From assembly GCA_030737835.1 (NCBI GenBank), contig JAUJYN010000031.1, positions 310,001 to 374,000 on the forward strand: a stretch of DNA of 64,000 bases. The letters run 5' to 3'. Of the stretch, positions 21,648 through 33,734 are shown piece after piece. This DNA comes from Acorus gramineus (Eukaryota; Streptophyta; Magnoliopsida; Acorales; Acoraceae). Under the pieces are notes generated by a model. That model saw nothing but the letters and a program-made list of their open reading frames with translations. It was not told the DNA's origin and ran no database searches. Every line of letters starts with the position of its first letter. The stretch's first letter is position 1. The translations under genes were made by a program, and so were the position numbers.

Positions 21648-24600
21648 TGTTGTGCCTGTGTCAGTCGGAGCACTCTGATTGAAAATTTGGTTGCATAATT
21701 TTTTCTTTCTCCTAGAAGTTATGTATTTCCAATTTGGTATTTGGATTTGATTTTGTTAAAATCCAAGATGAAGAGGTTTAAATATGATTTTATTATGAGA
21801 TGTCCAGTTTTGAGTTAGCTTTCGTACAAAAGTGGAATTAGATCAATTGGATTCTTGTAGTAAAAGTTATGGGTATTTTACCAAGTATACCCCGGGGAGG
21901 GAAATTCTGGCAGCAGCCCTGTTCTATGTTTAGCTCTAATTTCGGAATAGCTGGAGAGATTATTTGATCTTGGCATGAACATGAAAGTTGTAGATAATCT
22001 TCTTAGCTTTCCAACGGACTTGGAATTGTGCAATTCGGAGCTATATTGAGGAAGTTATGGCTGTTCTAGTGAAGCATGCGCAGAATTTCTAAGTCAGGGA
22101 TGAAATGGTCATTTCCATCCCTCTTTAGATATTTAGTTGCAACAAATATCTTCTCTCTCTCTCTCTCTCTCTCTCTCCCTCTCACATCCCACGTCCATTT
22201 CTTCTTGGCCTCTCCTTCTCTCTTTCAAAGCCCCCCATGTGTTTGTGAAAAGTCCTCAAAGAGAAGGAGAAGGTGGAGGAGGAAGTGATGGTGAGTTTTG
22301 TGTAGGTTTTGTTGTTGCTGTTGATCTCCTCTCTCTCAAGCACCTTTTCATGAACTTTCCCCCCTGATTTTCAGCCAAGAAGGAGGCTGAGGAGAGGCTG
22401 AAGAGGTGGTGATGGTGGTGGTGGTTGAGGGTTGTTGGGATGCTTAGGGTGTCATGCATGCTATGCATAGGGGTTAGAGTGTGTGTGAGGGGTTGGGGAG
22501 GGTTAAAAAGGGGTAAGGGTTGGCTGGGCGCGCATTTGGGGTTGTCTGCGCTCGTGCGTGCGCAGGCGGGCGCGCAGACGCGCGCGGGTGAGTGCGCGCG
22601 AGTGCGTGGGTGCACGCGGAGTGGGCGCGCGGGTGCTAACACGAGCGGGGGTGCGCGCGGGAGTGCGTGCGCACGCGCGGGGCAGTGCGCCTGGGCGCGG
22701 GGCTGGGGGCCAGTGCGCGCGTGCGCGTGGGCTGGACGCGCAGTGCGCGTGGACGCGCGCGAGCGTGCACGTGCGTGCGGCAGCGCGTCTGGGCGGGCGG
22801 GCAGGCGCGCGGCAGTGTGCCGAGGGTGCGTGCGTGCGTGCGCATTCGTGCGTGCGCGTGCGGGGGGCCATGCGTGTGGCTGCCCGAGGGTTCGGGTAGG
22901 TGTCGGGGCACTCGGACTCGCGTGCGTACAAGCGTGCTCGCATGCGTGCCAGTCCGTATGCATGCTTCTCTGAGTATTTGGTATTTCTAATGATTTCTAT
23001 GTGTAAATTGTGTTGTTACTCACCAAGTTGGATGCCCCTACCTTGTAGATCTCGTCGGATGGGATGCGCGAGGTCCCGGGTCGTATGGTGAGTGGTTCGA
23101 TTCCAATCCCCCCCCCCTCTCTAGGGATGCGCTCGACCCGCGTAGATGCGCATCGCGCATCGATGGGGACCCTAGCTATAATATGTAGAAACTATGCAAT
23201 GCATGATTAATATGATGTAACCATGCCACATTAGACCTTGTATGCTAGGGATATGCACTCATATGTCATGTATAGAGGCCCATACATGCCTAGACACCAC
23301 GTACCTTGATTGGAAAGCCCCTATCTATGCATGTTTCCCATTTAGTTCAATTTATTTAAATCAAATGTGAGCATATTGTTATAAGCATGCCTTAGAGAAT
23401 ATTATAACCTTGTTATAATATATGTTCCCCGCATCTTAGTTATGCGCCGTCGAGGAATTCATGAGAATTCATGACATTAGTAGTGTTACAAATCATTGTC
23501 GACTCGTATCCGTGAGAGTAGGTTGTTTTCTCCCTATCGTTGGATCCGAGTAGGGACTCCCCGGCGTTGGAAAGCTGACCTGACAGAGGGCTCCCATCTG
23601 TAGGTACCTCCGATGCGTCGGACTGTGCTGATCGTGGGAGTATACCAGGTAGAGGCTACGGAGTGTGGGAGAGGCTACCGGGTGGACCAAGGGTGGAGAG
23701 CGGTCTAGTCTGCCCCAAGAGGCCCATGTCACCCCTAAAGGGTGAGGGTGGGGTGGGTCGGCGATGTTACGACCCACTAACTTGTGTAGTTACTCCCGTA
23801 TAGGGACTATGACTATTTTAAGGTTAATATGAGTGTGTTGAATAGATTGTTGTTATGCCTGTGTTTTGATATCTCGATAAGTGAGTATCGAGAGTAGTTG
23901 TTTTCCATTGGGTTCGCTTTGCGAACATGGGATCGTTCTCCCCTTCGTTGGATCCGAGTAGGGACTCCCCGGCGTTGGAAAGCTGTCCTGACAGAGGGCT
24001 CCCATCTGTAGGTACCTCCGATGCGTCGGACTGTACTGATCGTGGGAGTATACCAGGTAGAGGCTACCCGAGGAAAGGGCTACCGGTGGACCAAGGGTGT
24101 AGAGCGGTGAGTTGAGGAGATCGGGTTGTAGATACTACCCGGGAGAGGGTTAACGAATGATGTTACGGGCGTGGGAATCGTTCTCCCCTTCGTTGGATCC
24201 GAGTAGGGACTCCCCGGCGTTGGAAAGCTGTCCTGACAGAGGGCTCCCATCTGTAGGTACCTCCGATGCGTCGGACAGTGCTGATCGTGGGAGTATACCA
24301 GGTAGAGGCTACGGAGTGTGGGAGAGGCTACCGGGTGGACCAAGGGTGTAGAGCAGTCTAAATCTCTTCCAAAAAGTCCCAAGAGTCCCCCTCCAGGAGT
24401 GAGTGTAAGGATGAGGTGAAGAATATCGCCGCGTGACCCATTCGTTGTTCGACCGTTCCCATAGTTGTTGGGTTCGGTCTTGAATCGATGTTTAAAGGCA
24501 TCGTTTGAGAATTTATCTAGATGTAGATGATCCAGTAGTGTTGAGTAGACCAGTAAATCCGGGTCTCTTCGACCGACGGTATGGTCTCTCCCCAAAAGTC

Positions 24601-25175
24601 CCAAAAGACTCCCTCCGGGAGTGAGGGTGTTGGTGAGGTTGGTCACGCCGCCGCGTGACCCAGTTATCCATGGGTTTCCACCCATGTTTTCCTTGAAAGG
24701 GAATTTATTATTTATTAAACTGTAGTATGGTGATTGGTTTCCAGCCACTCACTGAGCTTGTAGCTCACCCCTCGCATACTGTTTCTTTTCAGGGGCAGTG
24801 TTGAGCGTGGAGCTGGAGCTTTCCTGTGGCGTGCTCTTATGGGCGTGGAGCGTTCTGCCGGCGGGTGGCGAGTGCGAGGCTGTCAGCATTCCTAGAGTCA
24901 TTTTATGCTTTGTAAATCGTGCATGTGGCACAGATTGTATTTTCTTTGGTCTAGACTTGGCTCTCACAGGACAGTGATTGTGTATTCGAGTCTGTAATAA
25001 TGTTTTTGATTTACAGACATTGTTTATATATTGTGCTTCCGCTTTTCAGTCAGTTATCATTATCTTGCTTTACCGCCTTGTATATTGTTGTTGGAGTCGT
25101 TATTGATCTCTTGTACTTGATAGCTGATATTTCATTATTGCCACATCTCGGGGACAGCCGCCCTGGGGCGTGACA
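21648..25175 (+). mobile_element. Solo LTR inside the left LTR of element D
   Basis: Starts TGTTGTGCCTGTGTCAG and ends GGGGCGTGACA, flanked by CGACC duplications (21643-21647 and 25176-25180). 3528 bp, sense strand plus. It carries (CT)n at 22152-22177, a GC-rich alternating block at about 22530-22960, the microexon at 23049-23087 (39 nt here), and three copies of a ~135-bp segment starting 'cgttggatccgagtaggg' (about 23528, 23947 and 24193). It lacks internal genes. The first 400 bases diverge from other copies. Confidence 0.87.
22530..22960. other. CpG-rich alternating purine-pyrimidine block
   Basis: Almost continuous GCGCGC/GTGCGC/GCGTGC text, open in several reading frames on both strands only because stop codons are absent from such sequence. 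It lies within predicted intron 1 of the LTR leader. Equivalent blocks are at 12430-12760, 14490-14850, 26810-27060, 32330-32590, 34190-34570, 46050-46620, 54200-54740, 58370-58760 and 60640-61340. Confidence 0.85.
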
Positions 25176-27957
25176 CGACCAACCTTACCCTCACCCTCAC
25201 TCCCGGAGGAAGACTCTTGGGACTTTTGGGGAGAGACCATACCGTTGGTCAAAAAGATGCGGAATTACTGGTCCACACAACACTACTGAATCACCAACCT
25301 CACCCTCACCCTCACTCCCGGAGGGAGACTCTTGGGACTCTTGGGGAGAGACCATACCGTTGGTCGAAGAGACCTGGAATTACTGGTCTACACAACACTA
25401 CTGGATCATCTACATCGAGATAACTTTTCAACGATGTCTTTGAACATCGATACGCAACTGGACCCAACAACTTTGGGAACGGACGAACCACGAATGGGTC
25501 ACGCGGCGACGTGTCTTCACCTCATCCTCACCCTCACCCCTTAGAGGTGACATTGGACTTTTGAAAGAAACTTAGACTATCGAACACTATTTTACTCCCA
25601 CACGGTTGCATCGCTCGGACACAAAAAGGGGGGGGGGGTTGCCTCTGCTCTCATGCAGAAATAATCCCAAGGCACATAACCCAACAGGCGGTTCATATAC
25701 ACGCCTAGCACGGGTAGGCCTAGCTTAATGCCACAACTACCGGCTTAACAAACCGATAAGATAATGAATTCTCCTGAATTCCAAACGAGTGCATCGCTCG
25801 GATGCACGGGGGCGATTACATCGCTAGCGCTCTAACTAATAAGGTACAACCCGACAACGGGTCATACCCACGCCTATTCCAGATAGGCCTAATCAGTTTT
25901 AACATGCGCATAATTATTACAGGAGAATTCTATCACTGAAGGAACTTGATCCACATGCACAATAACCTATGCTTAACTATAGGGGTTCTCCCTAACATGA
26001 GTATATGGAATAAACAACACATCATGCAACATACATACAAGGCAAGGCCTAACTACACATACATATGAGGGCACTAATCGTATAAACATACAAAATATAC
26101 TCTAACATGCGTTGGATATCACCAACTTAAAAGAAAGGGTCAAGCGCGATCTCGCGCACTAACAGGTGCATGCCAATATTCCAAACGAACCTGAGTCGAG
26201 TAGGAAATCGCATCTACTTACTCCGTTCGTTCAGAGGGAGAGGGCGAGAGAGATCATCATCTCATGAAGCTGGTCATAGCTTTGCCCCATTAGCATGGGC
26301 GCAACAACTGCACCACGCCCTCGAGTCTCATCGCGAGGGAATATTGCAGGTGCCCGTTATTAACCCAGACTTAATCATATTGGATATTCCAATTAATATG
26401 GTGGGAGTAGTATTACAATACTACCTAAGGCATGCCATATTCTATACATCCATACACATTACCAAAAATACATGCCCATACTAGAGGGGCTCATGCAACA
26501 CAATCATTCATGCATGAATACAATACATGTATATAAGCCTAGCATGCAAGATATCTACATATTATAGCTTAAGCATGGCCATACTACTTATCTACACAAG
26601 TAGTATAGCTAGGGGGCCCAATCGATGCGCGACGCGCGACTACGTTCGTCGAGCGCATCCTGAGGGGGGGGGGGGATTGGATCGAACAACTCACCTCAAC
26701 CCGGGACCTCGAGCATCCCTTTCGACGAGATCTGCATGGAAGGGCATCAAATTTGGTGAGTAACATCATAATATAACACATAGAAATTACTAGAAATACC
26801 AAAGACTTCGACATGCACGCATACGGGCTCGCACGCATGCGAGCACGCGCGTACGCACGCATGCCCAAGTGCCCCAGACCTACCCGAGACCCTGGGCAAC
26901 CCTGCGCATCCCCCAGCACGCGCACGCACACGCGCGCACGCACTGGCACCCAGCTGCGCGTCCAGACACACGCCCAGGCGCACACGCTCGCGCGCGCTCG
27001 CGCGCACTTGCGCGCCCACGTGCGCAATCGCGCGGACAGACCCCTGTGCGCGCCTAGCCATTCTTATCCCCTTTTTAACCCCTTTTAACCCCTCCCCCCC
27101 ACTTTTCACTCACCCTAAACCAACTACCTGGCATGCATGACTTCCCCACAACCCCTAAGCCATGAAAAAACCAAGAAAAGAAGGGGAAGAGCTCACCTAG
27201 GGAGGGGGAATGAAGGGGGGAGATTCGGGGGCCCTCGATGCACCCGCAATGACCTCAACCACCACCACCACTACCACCACCTCCTCAGCCCTCCTCAGCC
27301 TTCTTTGGCTGCAAATCAGGGGGGGGGGAAGACATGAGAGGGGGCTTGAGAGAGGAGAAACCACAACAACAACAACACATACACAAAACTCACCTCTTGC
27401 TTCCTTCTTCACCTTCACCTTCAATTGATTCTTCCTCCTCCTTCTCCACACACAAAGAGAGGAAAAAAGGAGACCAAGAGAGGGAGAGAAGATGAGATCC
27501 ATGAGTTGGGAGAGAGGGGGAGAGAGAGAGAGGGCAAAATGGTCATTTCCATGCCCAAATAGTGTTTTGGGGTGACCATAAGGGGGTGGTGAGGTTAGGG
27601 TTAGGCTCACCCTCACTCAACCACTTATTTTTGCTTTATTGGGAAGCGTGCGGAGAAGCACCACACACTTGAAAATATCTCACCCACCGAAACCCAGTAA
27701 CGGCCAAACCCGGATGCGATTCGGAACTGCATATTTTTCAAAACGTTACCGGAATTCGATGAAATTTTTATGGGTAGTACTAAATGGTACCAGGACCCAT
27801 AATATGCAGTTAGATTTCCAATCAGAGTGCTCTAACTCCCGCAGGTGGCTAAAAGCCAAAATTTTAGCGACTCTGATCGAAAAAAAGAAAAGGCCCTGAA
27901 TGACCCAGATGTGACCAAGGCTTAACCGAAATGGCTCCAAATGACACAGGCATAACA

Positions 27958-27969
27958 TTCTCCCCCCTT
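27958..27969 (-). other. Polypurine tract of element D
   Basis: The complement of ttctccccccttagg gives a G6-containing purine run directly next to the LTR terminus, the same as in element C at 47513. It fixes the direction of the element. Confidence 0.8.
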
Positions 27970-28076
27970 AGGAAATTTAGTCCTCGAAATTTAAGGAAAC
28001 CCAAAGGGAAGACCGAATATAGCAAATATCACGCATAGACCTTTCGCTCCCAAGTGGTCCATGCACCAGACTGGCG

Positions 28077-29640
28077 CTACCGACACACTGTAATCAAAGG
28101 AATGGTCTTAGCATGGAGCCTCTTCTCATGCTGGTCCTTGACCTTGATCCACTGCTCCACGAATGACAAATCCAGCTCGAGGATGAGACGGTCAAACAGA
28201 ATGACATGAGCAGGATCGTGGACATAACGCCTCGGCCATGAGACAAGGACGACGTCGTGGGCATGAGCCAGCTGTGGGGGAAAGGCTAGATGACAAGCCA
28301 CCTCCCCAATCCACTCAATGACGAGAAACAGTCCCATTGAAGAGCCAACTCAGCTTGCCCCGAACGTCGAAACAGAGGATGCCCTTAAACTGGGACACCT
28401 TCAGGAAAACATGGTCGCCAAACCTGAAGGTAAGCTCCTGGCGACGATGACCTGCGTAGCCCTTCCATCGGTTCTGGGAGGTGCAGATGCACACATGAAC
28501 CAACCTGGCCACTGCAAGGTCAAATAAATAACTTGTGGCCCCTCCAACTGGCGCTCCTCAACCGTCCCAACACAAGGGAGGTATAAAACTGCGCCTGTAG
28601 AGTGCCTTTCACAGATCCATCTGGATGCTCGAATGGCAGTCGTCTTGCAGGCATACCCCAACAAATGGGTGGTGCCTCACCCAACTGCCCTCATCATCGA
28701 GCACGCAGGCACTTAGCATGTCCTCCAAGGTCTGAATCGTCCCCTTTGTCTGGCTGTCCATCGGCGATGAAACGCTATACTTAAATGGAGGCTCGCGCCA
28801 AAGCCTGCCAAGGCTGCGCCACAACCTCAAAGTAACCCTCGCGTCTCAACTGAAAATAGCGCCGACTGGAGTGCCATGAAGACGAACAATCGCGAAGGTG
28901 AAAACCCATGTCAAAGCGTCTAGAGACTCAATCAGTCGGATTTGGGAGGGAAGCGCAGACTTAGTCAGTCGGTCAATGATCACCTAGACGGCGTCGTGAC
29001 CCGAACGTGACATTAGCGAGTCCGCAACAATTCCTGATAACCCACTCCCACGTCCACTGAGGAATCTCCATGGACTGACGCTTTCCAACGCGATGATGAT
29101 TCTCGAACTTTGCCTGAGGGCATGCCAACCTGGGGAAACAAGGTCACCCATATCGCCCCCTTTTTTTTTCATCGCACCACTAGCAATCTCAATGAAGACT
29201 ACCCCAAAGTAGTCCACGGAGGACCAATAAAACTTTTGAGATCCACAAAGGCATCCAACGCATTCGTCAACCCCGACAGCAGTACTTAAAACTCGTAGTG
29301 CCTGAAACGGTCACGAAAGGCCATCTACGGGATGTCCAACTCCCGGATCTCCGACTTGTGGTACCCTTGTGCGAAGATCAATCTAACAGCAGACACCCGC
29401 TCCCAGAGCTGGTCAAACAGATCATCGATTCGCGGCAAGGGTAATTGATCTTCAACCTCCACGGGGAGATCAAAACAACACCACAAACAATTAAGTCCAG
29501 ATTCTGCTCCTCGAGCATGGCTGGCGCTCATGATGACACTTACATGCTTGGTAAGCCGCTCAACCGCACTTAATCCACAAGACACGCAATAAGGGGTCGT
29601 CGAACCTCGACAATGCCTATGCGACGTCATCTATCCGATA
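28077..29640 (-). pseudogene. Deleted pol remnant of element D
   Basis: Minus-strand fragments align by eye with pol of element [23 protein letters not shown] (about 29325-29630). Integrase core fragments lie at 28609-28830 and the SRQ..GRRQELTFRFGDHVFLKVS segment at 28315-28512. The C-terminal HDVVLVSWPRRYVHDPAHV segment with a chromodomain-like tail is at 28077-28337. The internal region is about 1.7 kb where C has 4.9 kb. Gag, protease, most of RT and RNase H are missing, and stops and frameshifts abound. It is clearly non-functional and older than C. Confidence 0.8.
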
Positions 29641-30640
29641 GGGCGGTTGAGTCCCATCATGAACGCTAGCATCGCGTCTCCTTATTTGCGACCAATGTGG
29701 GGCAAAACGCGACAGTATCCACAACTGTGCTTCACATGCCGCCAGAGATAGGTCGCTCAACTATAACCATTGGAACTCCACCATCCTGCACTCCATGGGC
29801 AGATTCATCACAGGGAGTCCACGCTCTCGACATCATCCAGTAGCACTCTCCCGGTGTGGCCTCTACCTGGTAGCCTCCCAAGCCCACTATCTCTGCCATA
29901 TGGGCGCACCAACAAGCATAGTATCTGGGAGCACCTCACAGGGCTCTGGCCTCAACCGGGCAGCTACAACACACAATGATATATCGAAGCGACTCCCGAT
30001 GCCACTATGGAACCCAGTCCACAAGCGATCTCCCACCATGCTGTAATAGGATGTACCCAATCCCGATCGTATGCTTCACCACTCGTTACAGCACCTTCCA
30101 AGTGAGAGGAAAAATCAATCATCTAATAGATGCTTCAAAGGTATTCCTTGACTGGGAAAAGAAACCTTGGGAGGGCACCATGAGGTCCCGATATAGGATA
30201 TACCGACAACCAAACAAGGAACACGGAGTACCCTAGCCCGGGTCTCAACGATGACCCCGCAAGGCCCCTTAATCCTGAGTAGGAAGGCTGGAAGAAGACA
30301 TCACCCCTTAATGAGCCATACACCACATCCTCAAAACTTGAAACTGGCGCTGCATGCGAACTCAATGGTTACCAGCAATACCGATGCACGGGAAAGAAGC
30401 TTCATTATCGAGACGCAATCCATATCTTAGAAATTGCAACCAATTCATCACTATCATACTACTAGCTGGAATCACCTACCCAAGCTTTAATCCAGTAACA
30501 AGGGATCCAACAACTGACCCTGTTCAGTCGACCCAGTCAACAACTTAAGGGTGGGTCCAGGGGGGTCACGTCCACGTCAACAAATGCGAGGATGCATGTC
30601 AGCAAACTAAGGTAACTTCTAAAACAAGAGTACTCGGATG
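29641..30640. other. Mosaic of LTR-like fragments, element D
   Basis: No continuous gene. 29830-29960 resembles LTR text around 13600-13730 ('cctctacctggtagcctccca'). 30147-30260 matches 45505-45610 ('gggagggcaccatgaggtcc', 'ccctagcccgggtctcaa'). 30540-30640 is unmatched. This is where the inner end of D's 5' LTR, PBS and gag should be, so the region looks rearranged. Confidence 0.6.
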
Positions 30641-33600
30641 ACAATCCTACGACTCATAGGACTTTTGGAAGAGACTTAGACTGCTCTGCACCCTTGGTCA
30701 ACCGATAGCCCTTTCCCCGGGTAGTCACTACCTAGTATACTCCCACGATCAGTACGCTTCCGAACGCCTCGGTGGTACCTACGGATGGGAGCCCTCTATC
30801 AGGACAGCTTTTCCAACGCTGGGAAGTTCCTACATCGGATCCAACGAAGGGGAGAACGATTCCACGCTCGCAATGTCATTCGTTAACCCTCTCTCGGGTA
30901 GCCTCTACCTGGTACACTCCCACGATCAGTACGCTTCTGAACGCATCGGTGGTACCTACGGATGGGAGCCCTCTATCAGGACAGCTACAACTCGGGCCTC
31001 TTCAACTCGGGCGACATTGGGAGTAAACATTCCATGTTCGCAAAGCGAACCCAATGGAAAAACATCTACTCTCGATAATCACATATCGATGATATCGAAC
31101 ACTATTTTACTCCCACACGGTTGCGTCGCTCGGACACAAAAAGGGGGGGGGGGGTTGCCTCTGCTCTCATGCAGAAATAATCCCAAGGCACATAACCCAA
31201 CAGGCGGTTCATATACACGCCTAGCACGGGTAGGCCTAGCTTAATGCCACAACTACCGGCTTAACAAACTGATAAGATAATGAATTCTCCTGAATTCCAA
31301 ACGAGTGCATCACTCGGATGCACGGGGGCGATTACATCGCTAGCGCTCTAACTAATAAGGTACAACCCGACAACGGGTCATACCCACGCCTATTCCAGAT
31401 AGGCCTAATCAGTTTTAACATGCACATAATTATTACAGGAGAATTCTATCACTGAAGGAACTTGATCCACATGCACAATAACCTATGCTTAACTATAGGG
31501 GTTCTCCCTAACATGAGTATATGGCATAAACAACACATCATGCAACATACATACAAGGCAAGGCCTAACTACACATACATATGAGGGCACTAATCGTATA
31601 AACATACAAAATATACTATAACATGCATTGGATATCACCAACTTAAAAGAAAGGGTCAAGCGCGATCTCGCGCACTAACAGGTGCATGACAATATTCCAA
31701 ACAAACCTGAGTCGAGTAGGAAATCGCATCTACTTACTCCGTTCATTCAGAGGGAGAGGGCGAGAGAGATCATCATCTCATGAAGCTGGTCATAGCTTTG
31801 CCCCATTAGCATGGGCGCAACAACTACACCACGCCTTCGAGTCTTATCGCAAGGGAATATTAGGCAGGTGCCCGATATTAACCCAGACTTAATGATATTG
31901 GATATTCCAATTAATATGGTGGGAGTAGTATTACCATACTACCTAAGGCATGCCATATTCTATACATCCATACACATTTCCAAAAATGCATGCCCATACT
32001 AGAGGGGCTCATGCAACACAATCATTCATGCATGAATACAATACATGTATATAAGCCTAGCATGCAAGATATCTACATATTATAGCTTAAGCATGGCCAT
32101 ACTACTTATCTACACAAGTAGTATAGCTAGGGGGGCCCATCATTGTGCGACGCGTGACTACACGCGTTGAGCGCATTTTGAGGGGGGGGATTGGATCGAA
32201 CCACTCACCTCAACCCGGGACCTCGAGCATCCCTTTCGACGAGATCTGCATGGAAGGGCATCAAATTTGGTGAGTAACATCATAATATAACACATAGAAA
32301 TTACTAGAAATACCAAAGACTTAGACATGCACGCATACGGGCTTGCACGCATGCGAGCACGCGCGTACGCACGCATGCCCAAGTGCCCCAGCACCTACCT
32401 GAGACCCTGGGCAGCACCGCGCATGCCCCAGCACGCACGTGCGCGCAGGCGCACACGCTCGCGCGCACGCCCTGCGCGCACCCCGCTCACTGCCAACGTC
32501 CGTGCGAACCTGCGCGCCCCCTCCGCGCGCACCCGCGCGCCCGCATGCGCACGCGCGTAGACAGACCTTTGCGCGCGCCCAGCCATTCTTAACCCCTTTT
32601 TAACCCCTTTTAACCCCTCCCCCACACTTCTCACTCACCCTAAACCAACTACCTAGCATGCATGACTTCCCCACAACCCCTAAGCCATGAAAAAACCAAG
32701 AAAAGAAGGGGAAGAGCTCACCTAGGGAGGGGGAATGAAGGGGGGAGATTCGGGGGCCCTCGATGCACCCGCAACCACCTCAACCACCACCACCACTACC
32801 ACCACCTCCTCAGCCCTCCTCAGCCTTCTTTGGCTGCAAATCAGGGGGGGAAAGACATGAGAGGGGGCTTGAGAGAGGAGAAACCACAACAACAACAACA
32901 CATACACAAAACTCACCTCTTGCTTCCTTCTTCACCTTCACCTTCAATTGATTCTTCCTCCTCCTTCTCCACACACAAAGAGAGGAAAAAAGGAGACCAA
33001 GAGAGGGAGAGAAGATGAGATCCACGAGTTGGGAGAGAGGGGGAGAGAGAGAGGGCAAAATGGTCATTTCCATGCCCAAATAGTGTTTTGGGGTGACCAT
33101 AAGGGGGTGGTGAGGTTAGGGTTAGGCTCACCCTCACTCAACCACTTATTTTTGCTTTATTGGGAAGCGTGCGGAGAAGCACCACACACTCAAAAATATC
33201 TCGCCCACCGAAACCCAGTAATGGCCAAACCCGGATGCGATTCAGAACTGCATATTTTTCAAAACGTTACCGGAATTCGATGAAATTTTTATGGGTAGTA
33301 CTTGTTATATATGTGTCACTTTTAGCCTTCCGGGCACCTTTGGGACATTTCTGGCAGTTTTTCAACTTTTTCTTTTTTCGATCGGAACCGCTAAAATTTT
33401 GGACTTTTAGCTATCATCATGAGCTTGAGAACTCCGATTGAAAATCTAACTGCACATTATGTGTCCTGGTGCCATTTCAAACCACTCACGAAAATTTTAT
33501 CGAATTCCGGTAACGTTTCAGAATTTGGCAGTTCCGAATCGTATCTGGGTTTTGACCGAGTGGGAATGTCAAAGGGGGACTTGACCAAGTCAAAGAAGAC

Positions 33601-33703
33601 TTTGACCAAGTCAAGTTTGACCATTGACTTGGTCAAATGTTTTTGTTTGTTTGTGTGGTTGGGTTGACTCAAAGTCAAGACCACCAAAACAATTGTTCCA
33701 AGT

Positions 33704-33734
<31 letters not shown>

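Larger units (their letters stand above)
21112..27957 (-). repeat. 3' LTR of element D (interrupted)
   Basis: Runs 21112-21647 and 25181-27957 around a nested solo LTR. It has a two-copy ~113-bp tandem at 25177-25405 containing CCCTCACCCTCAC, the 37-nt microexon at 26695-26731 (minus), a GC-rich block at 26810-27060, a (CCA)n stretch near 27255 and the conserved U3 block with TCGATCGGA-like and CTAAAATTTT-like motifs (complementary strand, about 27840-27890). It ends GGCATAACA at 27957. Confidence 0.82.

Noticed and set aside
27197-27616. Frames with poly-His or poly-Val runs (also 12930, 15040 and 32770)
   Set aside because: They derive from (CCA)n/(TGG)n stretches of the LTR leader and are repeated in every LTR copy without frame conservation.
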